Source: Deltaproteobacteria bacterium
GTDB lineage: Bacteria; Myxococcota_C; UBA6777
Reading direction: 5' to 3'
Assembly (NCBI GenBank): GCA_006226375.1
Contig: SBHC01000003.1
Location: forward strand, 90,087 to 154,086
Length of the DNA: 64,000 bases
The notes beneath the pieces are model-generated. The model saw nothing but the letters and a program-made list of their open reading frames with translations, did not search any database and was not told the origin of the DNA. Positions 28,408-38,599 of this stretch are shown piece by piece. How positions within the stretch are numbered: the stretch's first letter is position 1; each line of letters opens with the position of its first letter. The position numbers were made by a program, and so were the translations under genes.

Positions 28408-29425
28408 ATGGATCGCGATGCCATGTGGAACCACAGCGTACAGTTTCTACAGAAAAAATACGGCAAAGGAACCCTGGAGACGTTATCCGAAGTAGCGGAG
28501 AGAGAGGGAAAAAAGGGTATCTGCACCTCCACAGGCAGCTTCCAACTGGATCAACACCTTGGAGGCGGTTACCCACGAGGAAAGTTTGTGGAGATTTTTG
28601 GACCTCCCGGCGCAGGCAAAACAACAATGGCGCTGCAAGCGATCGCCGATTGCCAGAGCAAAGGAGGCCGCTGCTTGTACATCGACGCAGAGCGAAAACT
28701 CGACAAACGATACGCAGAAACTCTCGGCGTTGACCCAGAGGCGTTGTTCGTTCACCAACCGGACTACGCTGAGCAAGCCTTGGATGTTCTTGAATCCTCG
28801 CTCCGTAGCAGCGCTGTCGATTTTGTGGTGCTTGATTCTGTGGCCGCGCTCTGTACCAAAGCAGCCATCGAAGCTGAAATGGAAGATTCCTTCTCATCGT
28901 CGCTGGCCAAGCTCATATCTCAAGCCTTACCGAAGCTGGTAGCGCCTTTGTCCTACAGCCAGGCCACGGTATTGCTCTTGAATCAGATACGCATGAAGGT
29001 GGGCGTTATGTTTGGGAATCCGGAAAAGACGACGGGGGGGGAATGCCATCCGGTTCTTTTCGGCAGTTCGTCTCGACCTTCGCATCGTAGGCACGGTCAA
29101 GAAAGATGGTGTTATCGCCGGTCGAAAGCTTCGAATCAAGCTCCCCAAGAATGTGGTCAGCGCTTCGATGCAGGAAGTAGAGATCGATCATATCTTTGGG
29201 CAAGGGCTGGACAAAGCAGGAGAGCTCCTCGACCTCGCTGTAGAGAAACAAGTCGTGACCGCGCAAGGCGGATGGTTCCGCAAGAACGGAGCCTGGTACT
29301 CCTATGGAGACGAACGTATCGGACAGGGTCGCCCCACCGCTCGGGCCTGGCTCTACCAACATCCGGAAATCATGGAGAAGCTCGAACAAACCCTTCGTGA
29401 AGACTCGCTCCAAGAATCCACCTGA
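28408..29425 (+). pseudogene. recA: RecA homologue interrupted by a one-base frameshift in a G8 run
   Basis: The first frame gives RecA N-terminal and core residues: KKYGKGTLETL, Walker A GPPGAGKTT, YIDAE, VLDSVAAL, NQIRMKVGVMFGNP, then KTTGG. After the run of eight G at 29034-29041 the RecA reading continues only in another frame: NAIRFFSAVRLDLRIVGTVK, a GRKLRIKLPKN strand, GELLDLAVEK and WYSYGDERIGQGRPTARAWL, to 29425. Seven G would restore one 338-residue RecA. The Walker A differs from the usual GPESSGKTT, so it may be a second RecA paralogue. GAGGAG precedes the start. Whether the lesion is real, phase-variable, or a homopolymer sequencing error is unresolved. Confidence 0.85.
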
Positions 29426-29504
29426 CTCCACGTCTCTCCAGATCCCAACATCATCTGTGTTTCTTGGGTAGCGTAGTAAGAGCAGAAAACAACCGAATCT
29501 GTCG

Positions 29505-29900
29505 TCCAAAAACCTGAAGTTGTAGTCAACGTTCACGGGGTGGAGGACGGAGTCGAAGCTGCGGTTGTAGGAGTAGCGGAACTTGTCGTCGATGGAGAAG
29601 GTCGGGATGTCCCACCTGCCGCGTGTGCACAGTGCACTGAACCTGCGCCACACACCGGCTACCTAGCACCCAACCCACTGACTTTGCAGGAAGTTGGCCG
29701 GGAAGCACCGGGTCGAGTGCCTTGTCGAGAGCGCCTCGTTGGAGAGCATGCTCAGGGGCTGCGCGCTGGAGTCCAGCCCATCTCGTGGGAGGACATCCGC
29801 AACAACTTCTGCGCCGACGACCCCATGGAGGGCCTGGTCCATACCGCCGGCGAGAACGACATCCGGAACGTCTACATCACCGACACCTACATGGTGAAAC
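29505..29900. other. High-GC3 patch with two coding-like fragments on opposite strands
   Basis: Part of a 714-base stretch with no supportable gene. About 29512-29653 on the minus strand reads as coding (FSIDDKFRYSYNRSFDSVLH) with nearly all codons ending in C or G. About 29703-29897 on the plus strand reads HRVECLVESASLESMLRGC and, after a frame change near 29780, WEDIRNNFCADDPMEGLVHT with the same codon style. Neither frame has a proper start or stop. The flanks return to ordinary base use. I read it as gene debris of outside origin, or an assembly chimera; I cannot name the source. Confidence 0.35.
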
Positions 29901-30139
29901 TCGATGTTCCTCTTTCACTTGCTCGGGACCTTTCTCCTCCACGTTCGTGTCACAAACGCCTATAACGGAGAAAACCTCTTTTCAGAGATGACTGGCAAAG
30001 GCCGAAGCCCACCCAGTCAGGAAGCCTACAGTAAAAACACAGATCTTGTTGTTTCAAAGAGCAGGTCTTTACCATGCACAAAGTGAAGCCATCACGCAAG
30101 CCTCAACGGACACAACAAGAGCGAGATCGTTGACTCTTC

Positions 30140-33100
30140 TCAGGTTTCATTCGAGAGAGGCAGCGCTAACGTAAAAGTAGTGCCCTTCCCTTTCTTGCTT
30201 TGGACATCAAGGTTCCCGCCCATGATTCGTGCAAGTTTCAGGCTGATGGGCAATCCCAAGCCAGTGCCACCGTACTTGTGGTGTGTGCTGGGTGATGCTT
30301 GTTGAAACTCCTCAAAGATCCGTAGCACCTCCTCTTCCGAAATTCCGATGCCTGTGTCTTGAATTGCAAATTTCACGCTCTCGTCTTCTTGCCAGACACG
30401 CAATGCAACCTCACCGTGATGCGTGAATTTGGCCGCGTTGCTGAGAAGGTTCAGGAGTATCTGTTTGAGCTTCTCAGGATCCGTGAAAAGCACCGGTAAC
30501 GAAGGAACGATCGTCATCTGGAACGTAACGTCATCACGTAGCAGCGTCTCGATGGAATGGGCGCAGGACAACACCAGCTCTTCAACAAGAACCTCTTCCG
30601 GCAAAAACTGCATACGACCGGACTCAATCTTAGCCAGATCCAGAATCCCATTGATCAGACCGAGAAGATGCGTTGAGCTTTCAAGCACCTTATTGAGGTT
30701 GCCTTGCTGCTTCTCGGGTAAAACGTCTTGACCTTTGCGCTGAACAATCCGGGTAAATCCGATGATGGCGTTCAAAGGAGTGCGGAGTTCGTGGCTCATG
30801 TTGGCCAAAAACGTGCTCTTTGCTCGGCTGGCTTGTTCAGCACGTTCACGTGCATCGACCAACTCCACCTGCGTCTCTTTGAGAGTCTCGTGCTGTTCCT
30901 CCAATTGTGACAAAGCCTGACGCAGTTCACTGGTGCGGGCTGTGACTTTGTCTTCCAGTTGGGAGAACAACCTCGCGTTCTCGATCGAGATGGCCGCTTG
31001 CGCCAACAACACCCGCGCAAGAGCCAACCGATCCTTATGAAAGACGCCAGATGTTTGATCGTTTTCCAGATACATAAGAGCGTTCATCTCGCCCTGAAAC
31101 CTCACAGGCAGCGCAAGCACAGCAAGCTGTTGTCGCTTTTGGATGTAGGGGTCTGCTTGATACACACTCTGTTGGCAGGCATCGTCCAGAATCAATTCAC
31201 TTCCCGTGTTCTCAACGTAGTGAATGACAGCCTCTGGAACGTCGTTGGAACCTTCGTACGGCTGGGGCGAATCCAGCACCTCAAGCTTCAAGTCTGAGCC
31301 GGATTGCCCTTGGGCTACAATGGCGAGCTTCTCCTCCTGCACAAAGAGCAACACAACCTTGCTGGCGCTGGACATTTCGAGAGCCAGCTTCAACAAGAGC
31401 TTTAACAGCCCCTCCAACTCAATCTCTTGGGAGATCGCCTGGCTGGCCTGAGTCACAGCCTCCACATCAAGGTTGGCAGGTCCTGTTTGGGTTGACGTTT
31501 CTCCGGGCCTCAAGGCTGTCGTCCCATGAATCAAAAAGGGGTAGGCCTCTTCAAGTCGTCGCACTGCAGCTTGCGCTCCCCAGCGTTGGTAAGCATAGCG
31601 TGCTTCACTTAAGAACACCCGCGCGGTCACTGTGTTGTTTCGCGCGAGGAAGAAGCGGCCGGCGAGTTCATAGGCGATCGCTTCGTCGTTGAGGAAGCGA
31701 TGCTCACGGGCAGCTTGGATGGATGCTTCGTAGCTTTGCAAAGCTTCTTCGTTTCGACCTTCAATGCGCGCAAACTCTGCCGCCAGGAGGTGAGCCTTTT
31801 GCTGCAAGTTGGCAGGATTGGTCTTGGCCCATTGGTCCACCTTGGCGCGACAATCGCGGGCCACTTGAAGCTCGTCTTCCTGACCGCTCTTTTCATAGCT
31901 CCAGAGCGAAAGCAGCGCACGCAACGTATAAAACACAGGCAGGTGGAAGGTCGCTGTTCCTCCCGCAGCAACGTAGGTATTCGCCACCTCGTTGCATGCA
32001 CGGGCGTCGTCGTATTGGCCCATCACAAAAGCAACCACCGACTTAATACAGTGAAGCACAAACAAACCTGTAGGATGCTCTTGTTCAAAGAACAACGCCT
32101 TCAAAGCAGGTTCATCGTACGCCTCACCTGACAACAACAAAACATCCTCAGGATCGTCGGCCAAGTTGCACACAGCCTGATGAATGATCCCGTGCAAAGC
32201 CAGCCCCGAGTCTTGCCCAAGCGCTCGCATCGCCCGAGTGTAACGCGCAAGTTTGGGGCGCACCTGCTCGAAAGGTACCCCGACGTGGAAGTCCAAGATA
32301 CCGGTCATCATCATGGCGAAGCTCATGTACTCAAAGTCGCCGATGTCGAGAGCGTCTTCGCCCAAGACGTCGTACTCTTCAAGGTACGGATGAATGGGCT
32401 CTTTCCAATGCCGAACAAAGCCAAAAAAGACATGAGCCGACCGGATACGAATCTGACGCGCCTCTGGAAAACGCTTGGCCAGAGTTTGCCCAACACAACC
32501 CATGGCGTAGCCCTCTTCAAGGAAACCGGCATCGCACAACATCAGCCCATACAACGAAAACCCGTACGCACTTGCCGACGAGACGCCCTTGTCCACGGAG
32601 AGTTGGACGATCGAGGTAGACAACAACGCCATCAACAAAGGAGACACCAGATAGGCCGGTGGTGCCAACGCAACCAGGATCTCCATCGCTGTCTGGTATT
32701 CAGGGTCTTCCATCGCTGGCCCCGTCACCAAGGCCTGTATGTCGGTCGCTTCCAGCAACGCACCGCAGCGTTGCATCGACTCTCCGACGACGTCCATCCC
32801 AGGACTCTCAGGCAGCGAGATACCAAGCAACTCCAACGCTTCAAGTCCCACCCGAATCGCTTCCATCGCCTGATGTTGCGCCAACAACGCAGCCATCCGA
32901 ACCTTAAGAGCCTCCACCTTGGACAAGACCGACGAGGTCTCTATCAGCACCTTCTCTACGAACAACTCGGTGGATTCGTATTCTTGCGAAAGATAAGAAG
33001 CCGTCGCAAGTTCAACATACAAACGACAGCCTAGCTCGTTGTTGGATGCAAAAATGGAGTCACCCAGTAGCTCTGCGGCTTTCTTCAACAACGACAGCGC

Positions 33101-35512
33101 AACTTCATAAGCAGACGCGTTCCGTGCACGAAGCCCTGCCGCAAGGTTGAGCAACGCCAGCTGTTGTTTTTCCTCTTCTTCCAGTAAGGGGACCGCCGCG
33201 TTGAGATGCTGCACCACATCAAAAAGCACCTCATGCTCCTCGACAGACACATCCAACCCGTGGTGTTCACGAAGCAATCGCCCTGCCCGAAGATGCAAGG
33301 CTTCCAGCGAAGACGAAGGCAGCAACCCATACGCAGCTTGTTGAATGCGATCGTGAGCAAACACAAAGGAACCACCAACCAGACTCTGCTCCACCAGTTC
33401 TTGCTCCGACGGAAGCTCCCCACGCTGGAGCAAGAAGCCCTCTTCCACAAGGCGCTGCAGTGAATCCACAACCTCCTCGTAGGACCACTCCAACACCTTG
33501 ACCCAAAACCCCAAGGAAAAGGAGCCACCCAAAATGGAGGCGGTGCAAAGCGCATGCTGTTCTTGTTCGGGAAGCTGACGAATGCTGCTGGTCATCAAAG
33601 CGACCACATTGTCTGTGCTCTCGAGTCCCTCCATCGCTTTAACATCCCAACGCCATTCACCTGCTCCTGTCGCCTCTTCGTGCACAAACGTCAGCAAACG
33701 TTGTTGCTCCAACGAGCGAAGAAATTGCGCCAAAAAGAACGGGTTTCCTCGGGTTTTGTCGAAACAAAGCTCAGCCAGGTCTCGCAACGAAGATGAAGAA
33801 GAGCGCAAGGCATCTTGCAAGAATTGGTGAATGTCTGACACATGAAGCGCTCGAAGCTCAAGCTCGACAATGGACGTGTCGGAAGACTTCAGCTGCGCCA
33901 GAGCGCTGTGCCAGGGATGGATAGAATCCACTTCGTTGTCGCGCCAGGCACCGATCAACAAAAGATGTGAGATCTCTTGCGCCTGAACCAACGACTGGAA
34001 CAACCGAATGGTTGCCAGATCGGCCCACTGCAAATCGTCTACGAATAGCACCAACGGATGACCTGCTCCAACCAATGCCCCGACAAACCGCTGAAACAGA
34101 AGCTGCAATCGCTGCTCGGATTCTGTCGGAGGAACTTCTGGTGGTGCAGGTTGAGGACCCAACAACAGCTCCAGCTCAGGCAACACCTCCACAAGAACCT
34201 GACCACCCTCTCCCAACGCCCCTTGTATCCGCTCTCTCCATCTCTGGATCTCTTCTTCTGTGCCAGCCAGACGATCCCGAAAGAACTGCCCAAACGCCGC
34301 TCCCAAGGATGCGTACGGAACCCCTCGACGAAACTGGTCAAACTTGCCAGAAACAAAGTTACCGCCAGTTCCCACCATAGAACGATGCACTTCATGCACC
34401 ACGGATGTTTTGCCGACCCCTGAGTAGCCCCTCACCAGAACGACTTCACGCGCTCCGACAACAACCCGCTTGTAGGCTTGCATCAGCGCTGCGACTTCTT
34501 CGTCACGACCGTACAAACGGCTTGGGCGCTGCACCCGAGTTACGCGATCGGCTTGGCCCAGAACGAAGTCATCTCCAGCGGCCTCACCGTTGACCACACC
34601 AAGACAACGCTCCAGATCTTTTCGTAAACCAAAGCTGCTCTGGTATCGGTCGTCTGCAGATTTTTGGAGCAGCTTCCCAATCACCAAGGCCAAGCACGCA
34701 GGAACCTCCGGTCGAATGCTTCGAATATCAGGCGGTTGTCGCGTGATATGAGCGTGGACAAGCTCCAGTGGATCTCGACTTTCAAAAGGACGCTCGCCTG
34801 TTACAAGTTCGTAGAGGGTGACTCCAAGAGAGTAGTAATCTGAGCGATAGTCCACATGTCGGTTGATTCGCCCCGTCTGCTCCGGCGAGATGTACTCCAA
34901 TGTGCCTTGCAACGCCGAAGGGTTCGACAACACCGGCCGCTCACGACTGACAGTGGAGGAGATCCCGAAGTCAATCAGCTTCACCACGCCTGACTCGGGA
35001 TTCCAGATGATGTTCGAAGGATTGATGTCCTTGTGCACCACCAACGCTTTGTGAACCCGCTCCAGCCCATCCACCACCTTTAAAGCCACGGAAAGACAGA
35101 CATCCAAAGGCAAGCCGGCTCTTTTGACCTCGCCAGACTCTCCTGAAAAGGAGACCTCCTGCAAACTCTCCGCGAGGGAAACGGCTTGAAAGTCTTCCAA
35201 CACCAGAAAAGGCAACGCATCGTCCATGTGCGACTGCCACAACGAGATGACCCCTTCTCCAGCCAAGCGATGCGTGAGTTGGGCCTCTCGTCGGAAACGT
35301 CGCAGGACCTCTGCTGTCGGATACGGTCCCCGTAGAACTTTCAAGACAACGCTTCGTGCCTTTGCTTCTTCCCAGGCCCGATAGACCAGCGACTGTGACC
35401 CTTCGTAAAGCAACGAGAGCTTTCCGAAACCTTCCTTCTGCATCAACATCTCCATGATAGCTTCGCCAAACCCACCACGTGGAACCAGCACATACGGTCT
35501 ATGGGGCGTCAT
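30140..35512 (-). CDS. Trifunctional Ser/Thr kinase / STAND-type ATPase / GAF / histidine kinase
   Basis: 1790 residues. Order: Ser/Thr kinase (about 20-300) with LKVLRG and a catalytic loop HKDINPSN, then LIDFGIS; an AAA/STAND ATPase (about 345-620) with Walker A GYSGVGKTS and Walker B LVLFVDDLQWAD; a long helical TPR-like region; GAF domain (about 1360-1500); coiled coil; HisKA with the phosphoacceptor in NMSHELRTPLNAIIG; and HATPase with NLLSNAAKF, DTGIGI and GTGLGL. This family, common in cyanobacteria and Myxococcota, couples two phosphorylation chemistries in one soluble protein. No receiver domain follows in this gene. The start at 35512 is uncertain; internal ATGs near residue 20 are possible. 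Confidence 0.92.
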   Translation of the reverse strand: MTPHRPYVLVPRGGFGEAIMEMLMQKEGFGKLSLLYEGSQSLVYRAWEEAKARSVVLKVLRGPYPTAEVLRRFRREAQLTHRLAGEGVISLWQSHMDDALPFLVLEDFQAVSLAESLQEVSFSGESGEVKRAGLPLDVCLSVALKVVDGLERVHKALVVHKDINPSNIIWNPESGVVKLIDFGISSTVSRERPVLSNPSALQGTLEYISPEQTGRINRHVDYRSDYYSLGVTLYELVTGERPFESRDPLELVHAHITRQPPDIRSIRPEVPACLALVIGKLLQKSADDRYQSSFGLRKDLERCLGVVNGEAAGDDFVLGQADRVTRVQRPSRLYGRDEEVAALMQAYKRVVVGAREVVLVRGYSGVGKTSVVHEVHRSMVGTGGNFVSGKFDQFRRGVPYASLGAAFGQFFRDRLAGTEEEIQRWRERIQGALGEGGQVLVEVLPELELLLGPQPAPPEVPPTESEQRLQLLFQRFVGALVGAGHPLVLFVDDLQWADLATIRLFQSLVQAQEISHLLLIGAWRDNEVDSIHPWHSALAQLKSSDTSIVELELRALHVSDIHQFLQDALRSSSSSLRDLAELCFDKTRGNPFFLAQFLRSLEQQRLLTFVHEEATGAGEWRWDVKAMEGLESTDNVVALMTSSIRQLPEQEQHALCTASILGGSFSLGFWVKVLEWSYEEVVDSLQRLVEEGFLLQRGELPSEQELVEQSLVGGSFVFAHDRIQQAAYGLLPSSSLEALHLRAGRLLREHHGLDVSVEEHEVLFDVVQHLNAAVPLLEEEEKQQLALLNLAAGLRARNASAYEVALSLLKKAAELLGDSIFASNNELGCRLYVELATASYLSQEYESTELFVEKVLIETSSVLSKVEALKVRMAALLAQHQAMEAIRVGLEALELLGISLPESPGMDVVGESMQRCGALLEATDIQALVTGPAMEDPEYQTAMEILVALAPPAYLVSPLLMALLSTSIVQLSVDKGVSSASAYGFSLYGLMLCDAGFLEEGYAMGCVGQTLAKRFPEARQIRIRSAHVFFGFVRHWKEPIHPYLEEYDVLGEDALDIGDFEYMSFAMMMTGILDFHVGVPFEQVRPKLARYTRAMRALGQDSGLALHGIIHQAVCNLADDPEDVLLLSGEAYDEPALKALFFEQEHPTGLFVLHCIKSVVAFVMGQYDDARACNEVANTYVAAGGTATFHLPVFYTLRALLSLWSYEKSGQEDELQVARDCRAKVDQWAKTNPANLQQKAHLLAAEFARIEGRNEEALQSYEASIQAAREHRFLNDEAIAYELAGRFFLARNNTVTARVFLSEARYAYQRWGAQAAVRRLEEAYPFLIHGTTALRPGETSTQTGPANLDVEAVTQASQAISQEIELEGLLKLLLKLALEMSSASKVVLLFVQEEKLAIVAQGQSGSDLKLEVLDSPQPYEGSNDVPEAVIHYVENTGSELILDDACQQSVYQADPYIQKRQQLAVLALPVRFQGEMNALMYLENDQTSGVFHKDRLALARVLLAQAAISIENARLFSQLEDKVTARTSELRQALSQLEEQHETLKETQVELVDARERAEQASRAKSTFLANMSHELRTPLNAIIGFTRIVQRKGQDVLPEKQQGNLNKVLESSTHLLGLINGILDLAKIESGRMQFLPEEVLVEELVLSCAHSIETLLRDDVTFQMTIVPSLPVLFTDPEKLKQILLNLLSNAAKFTHHGEVALRVWQEDESVKFAIQDTGIGISEEEVLRIFEEFQQASPSTHHKYGGTGLGLPISLKLARIMGGNLDVQSKKGKGTTFTLALPLSNET

Positions 35513-35711
35513 CCGACGCTAGCATTCCCCAAGAACCTCGTCAACAACAAGCCCTGCAGAAACGTGCCGCGTCACGACAACCCTGTTTGCCGTGTGGCTG
35601 CATCTCAGAATGCACTGTAGACAAAGGTCTTTTTCGACCGGTTAACGTTTACAACATGCGGTAATGAAACATTGCATCGAGGCACATCCCTCCGACACTC
35701 ATGGACGCACC

Positions 35712-38414
35712 TTAAGGACAAGCTTTCCACAACACCACTGCACCGTTATCATGTCCTGTAAGAAGAGTGGTTTCATCCGGACTGATATCCGCTGCAGTAA
35801 AGGGTACCGAAGGTAGAGCAACACTCTGACTTTTCATTCCTGTAGTAGGATCCCATCGCAAAAGAGCCTGATCTTCTCCAAGGGAGAGAAGTTCCTTTCC
35901 TTTCTTGCGGAACCACAGTCGAAGAAGAGAACCTTTGTGGGCCTTCCATTTGCGCAACAACGTTGGATTGGACCTATTCCAAAGCTGGATTGAGCCATCT
36001 TCAAAAGCTAAAACAATTTCATCGCGAGAAGGATGCACAAGAAGGTGAGTCACTTTCAGCACGGTCTTCGCCAAAAGCAGTGACTTCAGAACCTTTCCAT
36101 CGGAGAGAGAACGTGACACGACAAAAGTATGAAGGTCAGAGCCAACATACTTTGTTTCGACTGTAACCAACTCTTTTTCGTTGGGGTGAAAGGCCGCAAC
36201 CAGACAGTCATTTCGATAGTTGGGATAACTTGGTGATTGGGATGTTTTTGGAGGCCATAGTTGCTTGAAGGGTGAACGCTGAAAATAGGTAAGACCTGTA
36301 CGCTCAAACGACACAACAAGGTGTGTTCCTTTCGGGTGCCATTGAACACAACTTGTGGATTCAATCCGCATCGTATAAGCACTTGGGGTTGCAATTTCAC
36401 GGTTCACGTTTCCATGATTCAGATCAAGTTGATACACGACAGAGTTGGAATGATGAAGTCCTCGATAGTCCCAACTCGCAGCAACAACGGGCAGAGTAGG
36501 ATGCATTGCAACATTGAAGTTGTTGCCCAGATATATGTAAGAAAAGGAGCCATAAATCCCAGCCATCATACGCCACCCATGCTCCAAACTCCATCCATGC
36601 AAAGCATGGACATGAAACGAACCACGCGCTGAGAAAAATTTATCGTAATGGGTCCCTGAAAAGGCAAAACGTTGGTTCGGTGAAAGCCGTACATGAACGA
36701 CTGAATCCAGGTGTCCAGAAGTCCCCCATAGAAGCTGGTTTGTGTTCAGGTCGAGAAGCAACAAGGAGAGATGCCCCAAGGTAAGATATAGATGCGATAG
36801 GGAAGGTGTGTAGTGCATGGCATACATCTCTTGCCAGTCCGAAAACTCAAGAGCGCGGGTCACCTTGAACGTAGAAAGATCCCACTCCAACAGAAAGCGA
36901 TCATTATCAAAAGCAAGGAGCCTCTTTCCATCGGGTCGAAAGACAACCTTTGCAATCTCGTTGGTATGACCTGTTCTGAGAAATTCTCGATAACATACAT
37001 AGTTTTGACACTGTTCAAAGTGCTGACAATCGCGGTTACTGCTGCACGGTTTGGTGGTTGCCTGTTTTTGAGGCTGTCCAAATATCTTGAGTTGTTTGCC
37101 GGAACCTATCTGCCATAGCCGCAAGGTACGATCCTCTCCAGCTGTCACCAGCCTGTCTCCACTTGGAGAAAACGCAAAACTATGAATGGAGCCTGCGTGC
37201 CCTTTTTGTGGATTTACAGAAGCACAAACCCCACTGAAGCAGGCGTACCCCACCCCGCAATAACCACTGTAACTGCATTGCTTTGAGGTCTTGGCAAGTC
37301 CCCCACTGCCCAAACTCTGCAGAATCGTTTCCTTAAGAACATCCAACTGATGAACCTTCTCTCCATCCAGAACCCAAAGGTCTTTGTGGCCCGGACGAAA
37401 ACGGATAGCATTGCAGGCTTGCAGTTGTGACACCCGAAACATCTTCGGGGTGACAGAAGACGTATTCCAAACGCGAATACCACCGGTAGAGTCGCAGGTA
37501 GCGGCCATGAGGTTATCGCTGCGAAGCGCCAAACGAAGCCGCCTTTCCAAAAAGAAGGAAGCTGGATAGCGAATGCAAGACTTTTTCAAACATACCTCGT
37601 CATTCCCTGGACAGGAACTCTGAGACGAACACGTTTGCCCAGTCTGCTGTCCTCCCAACGTTGGCTCCATAAAGCGAAGAATGTTCCCGGAAGGAAGCTC
37701 ATACAGCACAATCATTCCATTGCTGTAGAGGACAAATAAGCTCGCTTCGTTCGGTCCAAAAGCAAGCTCATGCACCCTGAGTTTGGAATGAATCGAAGGC
37801 AACACCAACAATCTTTTGTGAAAATGGGTATCACGAAGTTCCACACTGCCGTTGTAGGTTGAGAATGCCAACACGCCTCCACGTGGTCCAACGGCACGAG
37901 CCATCATTTTCTCACCGTGCGAAGAGCCTACCTGTAGGCCTGCAGTTGGGACGCTTAAGTGTCGCTCGACTCGCCATCCGTTTTGACAAAGCCTTGGTCT
38001 CATCCAGGAAGCATCTGGATGAAACAGTGTATCGGCTGGTGTTCTTGTCTCTGGCAGCTGGTAGTCAGGTACATCGTTTGACTCTAAAGTGTTCTCGCTA
38101 CCTCCATCCAACATGGTAGGTTCGTAGCCTTCCTCGCGACCGACACGGTCTGGCTTTTCCTGAGCCTTCGCTCCCTGTTGTTCACGCGATGATGTATCAA
38201 AAACATTCGTATCAGCCAGGATCTCCGAAGACGTGCTCGGTTCCACCTTGGATGAATTATGCTCCTGTATCTCACAAGACAATGGAGTGCAGGGTGCAGG
38301 AGTGTTGCAATCCGAAGATGACGGACATACATCACCATCGATCGTGAGGCGATACTGACACCCCACCAAACCAGCCAGACAAACCCAACCAAGCAGTAGA
38401 AACCCTAGCCTCAT
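35712..38414 (-). CDS. WD40-propeller lipoprotein carrying four-cysteine modules
   Basis: 900 residues. MRLGFLLLGWVCLAGLVGC is a lipoprotein signal with lipobox LVGC. An acidic Ser/Glu-rich linker leads to about 12 WD40-like blades (for example HAGSIHSFAFSPSGDRLVTA and WQIGSGKQLKIF, ending with HDNGAVVLW). A four-cysteine module (pattern CSSxxxCxxxxxCxxxxC) follows the lipobox and three more sit in loops between blades: CSSQSSCPGNDEVCLKKSC, CSYSGYCGVGYACFSGVC, CSSNRDCQHFEQCQNYVC. Location outside the inner membrane fits disulfides in these modules. The start at 38414 is preferred over a GTG at 38465 because it yields the signal. Function: binding scaffold, partner unknown. Confidence 0.8.
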   Translation of the reverse strand: MRLGFLLLGWVCLAGLVGCQYRLTIDGDVCPSSSDCNTPAPCTPLSCEIQEHNSSKVEPSTSSEILADTNVFDTSSREQQGAKAQEKPDRVGREEGYEPTMLDGGSENTLESNDVPDYQLPETRTPADTLFHPDASWMRPRLCQNGWRVERHLSVPTAGLQVGSSHGEKMMARAVGPRGGVLAFSTYNGSVELRDTHFHKRLLVLPSIHSKLRVHELAFGPNEASLFVLYSNGMIVLYELPSGNILRFMEPTLGGQQTGQTCSSQSSCPGNDEVCLKKSCIRYPASFFLERRLRLALRSDNLMAATCDSTGGIRVWNTSSVTPKMFRVSQLQACNAIRFRPGHKDLWVLDGEKVHQLDVLKETILQSLGSGGLAKTSKQCSYSGYCGVGYACFSGVCASVNPQKGHAGSIHSFAFSPSGDRLVTAGEDRTLRLWQIGSGKQLKIFGQPQKQATTKPCSSNRDCQHFEQCQNYVCYREFLRTGHTNEIAKVVFRPDGKRLLAFDNDRFLLEWDLSTFKVTRALEFSDWQEMYAMHYTPSLSHLYLTLGHLSLLLLDLNTNQLLWGTSGHLDSVVHVRLSPNQRFAFSGTHYDKFFSARGSFHVHALHGWSLEHGWRMMAGIYGSFSYIYLGNNFNVAMHPTLPVVAASWDYRGLHHSNSVVYQLDLNHGNVNREIATPSAYTMRIESTSCVQWHPKGTHLVVSFERTGLTYFQRSPFKQLWPPKTSQSPSYPNYRNDCLVAAFHPNEKELVTVETKYVGSDLHTFVVSRSLSDGKVLKSLLLAKTVLKVTHLLVHPSRDEIVLAFEDGSIQLWNRSNPTLLRKWKAHKGSLLRLWFRKKGKELLSLGEDQALLRWDPTTGMKSQSVALPSVPFTAADISPDETTLLTGHDNGAVVLWKACP

Positions 38415-38528
38415 CGCAGAAGGACTCCGTTTCACCACAACACCCAACCTTTCTCGGGAAAACACCCAATGCAGCTATCCCAGTCTCTTTGATTCTGCAC
38501 AGTCCCAAAAAAAGTACAACCCTTATGA

Positions 38529-38596
38529 GAACATAGAGTCCCCCCTCCCGTTTTGTACGTCTACTTGGAAGAGGAACATAGAGTCTTTAACTCTAT
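38529..38596. repeat. 12-bp direct repeat and hairpin between two genes
   Basis: GAACATAGAGTC occurs at 38529-38540 and again at 38574-38585, 45 bases apart. The second copy forms a 7-bp stem with ACTCTAT at 38590-38596 (loop CTTTA). The hairpin lies just downstream of the stop of the kinase/FGE gene and upstream of the WD40 lipoprotein gene, on whose strand it may act as transcription end or operator. No T-run follows. Confidence 0.4.
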
Positions 38597-38599
38597 TCG

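Noticed and set aside
35760..38100. CRISPR-like regular spacing in the WD40 gene
   Set aside because: The periodicity is that of WD40 blades in a protein; no identical DNA repeats.
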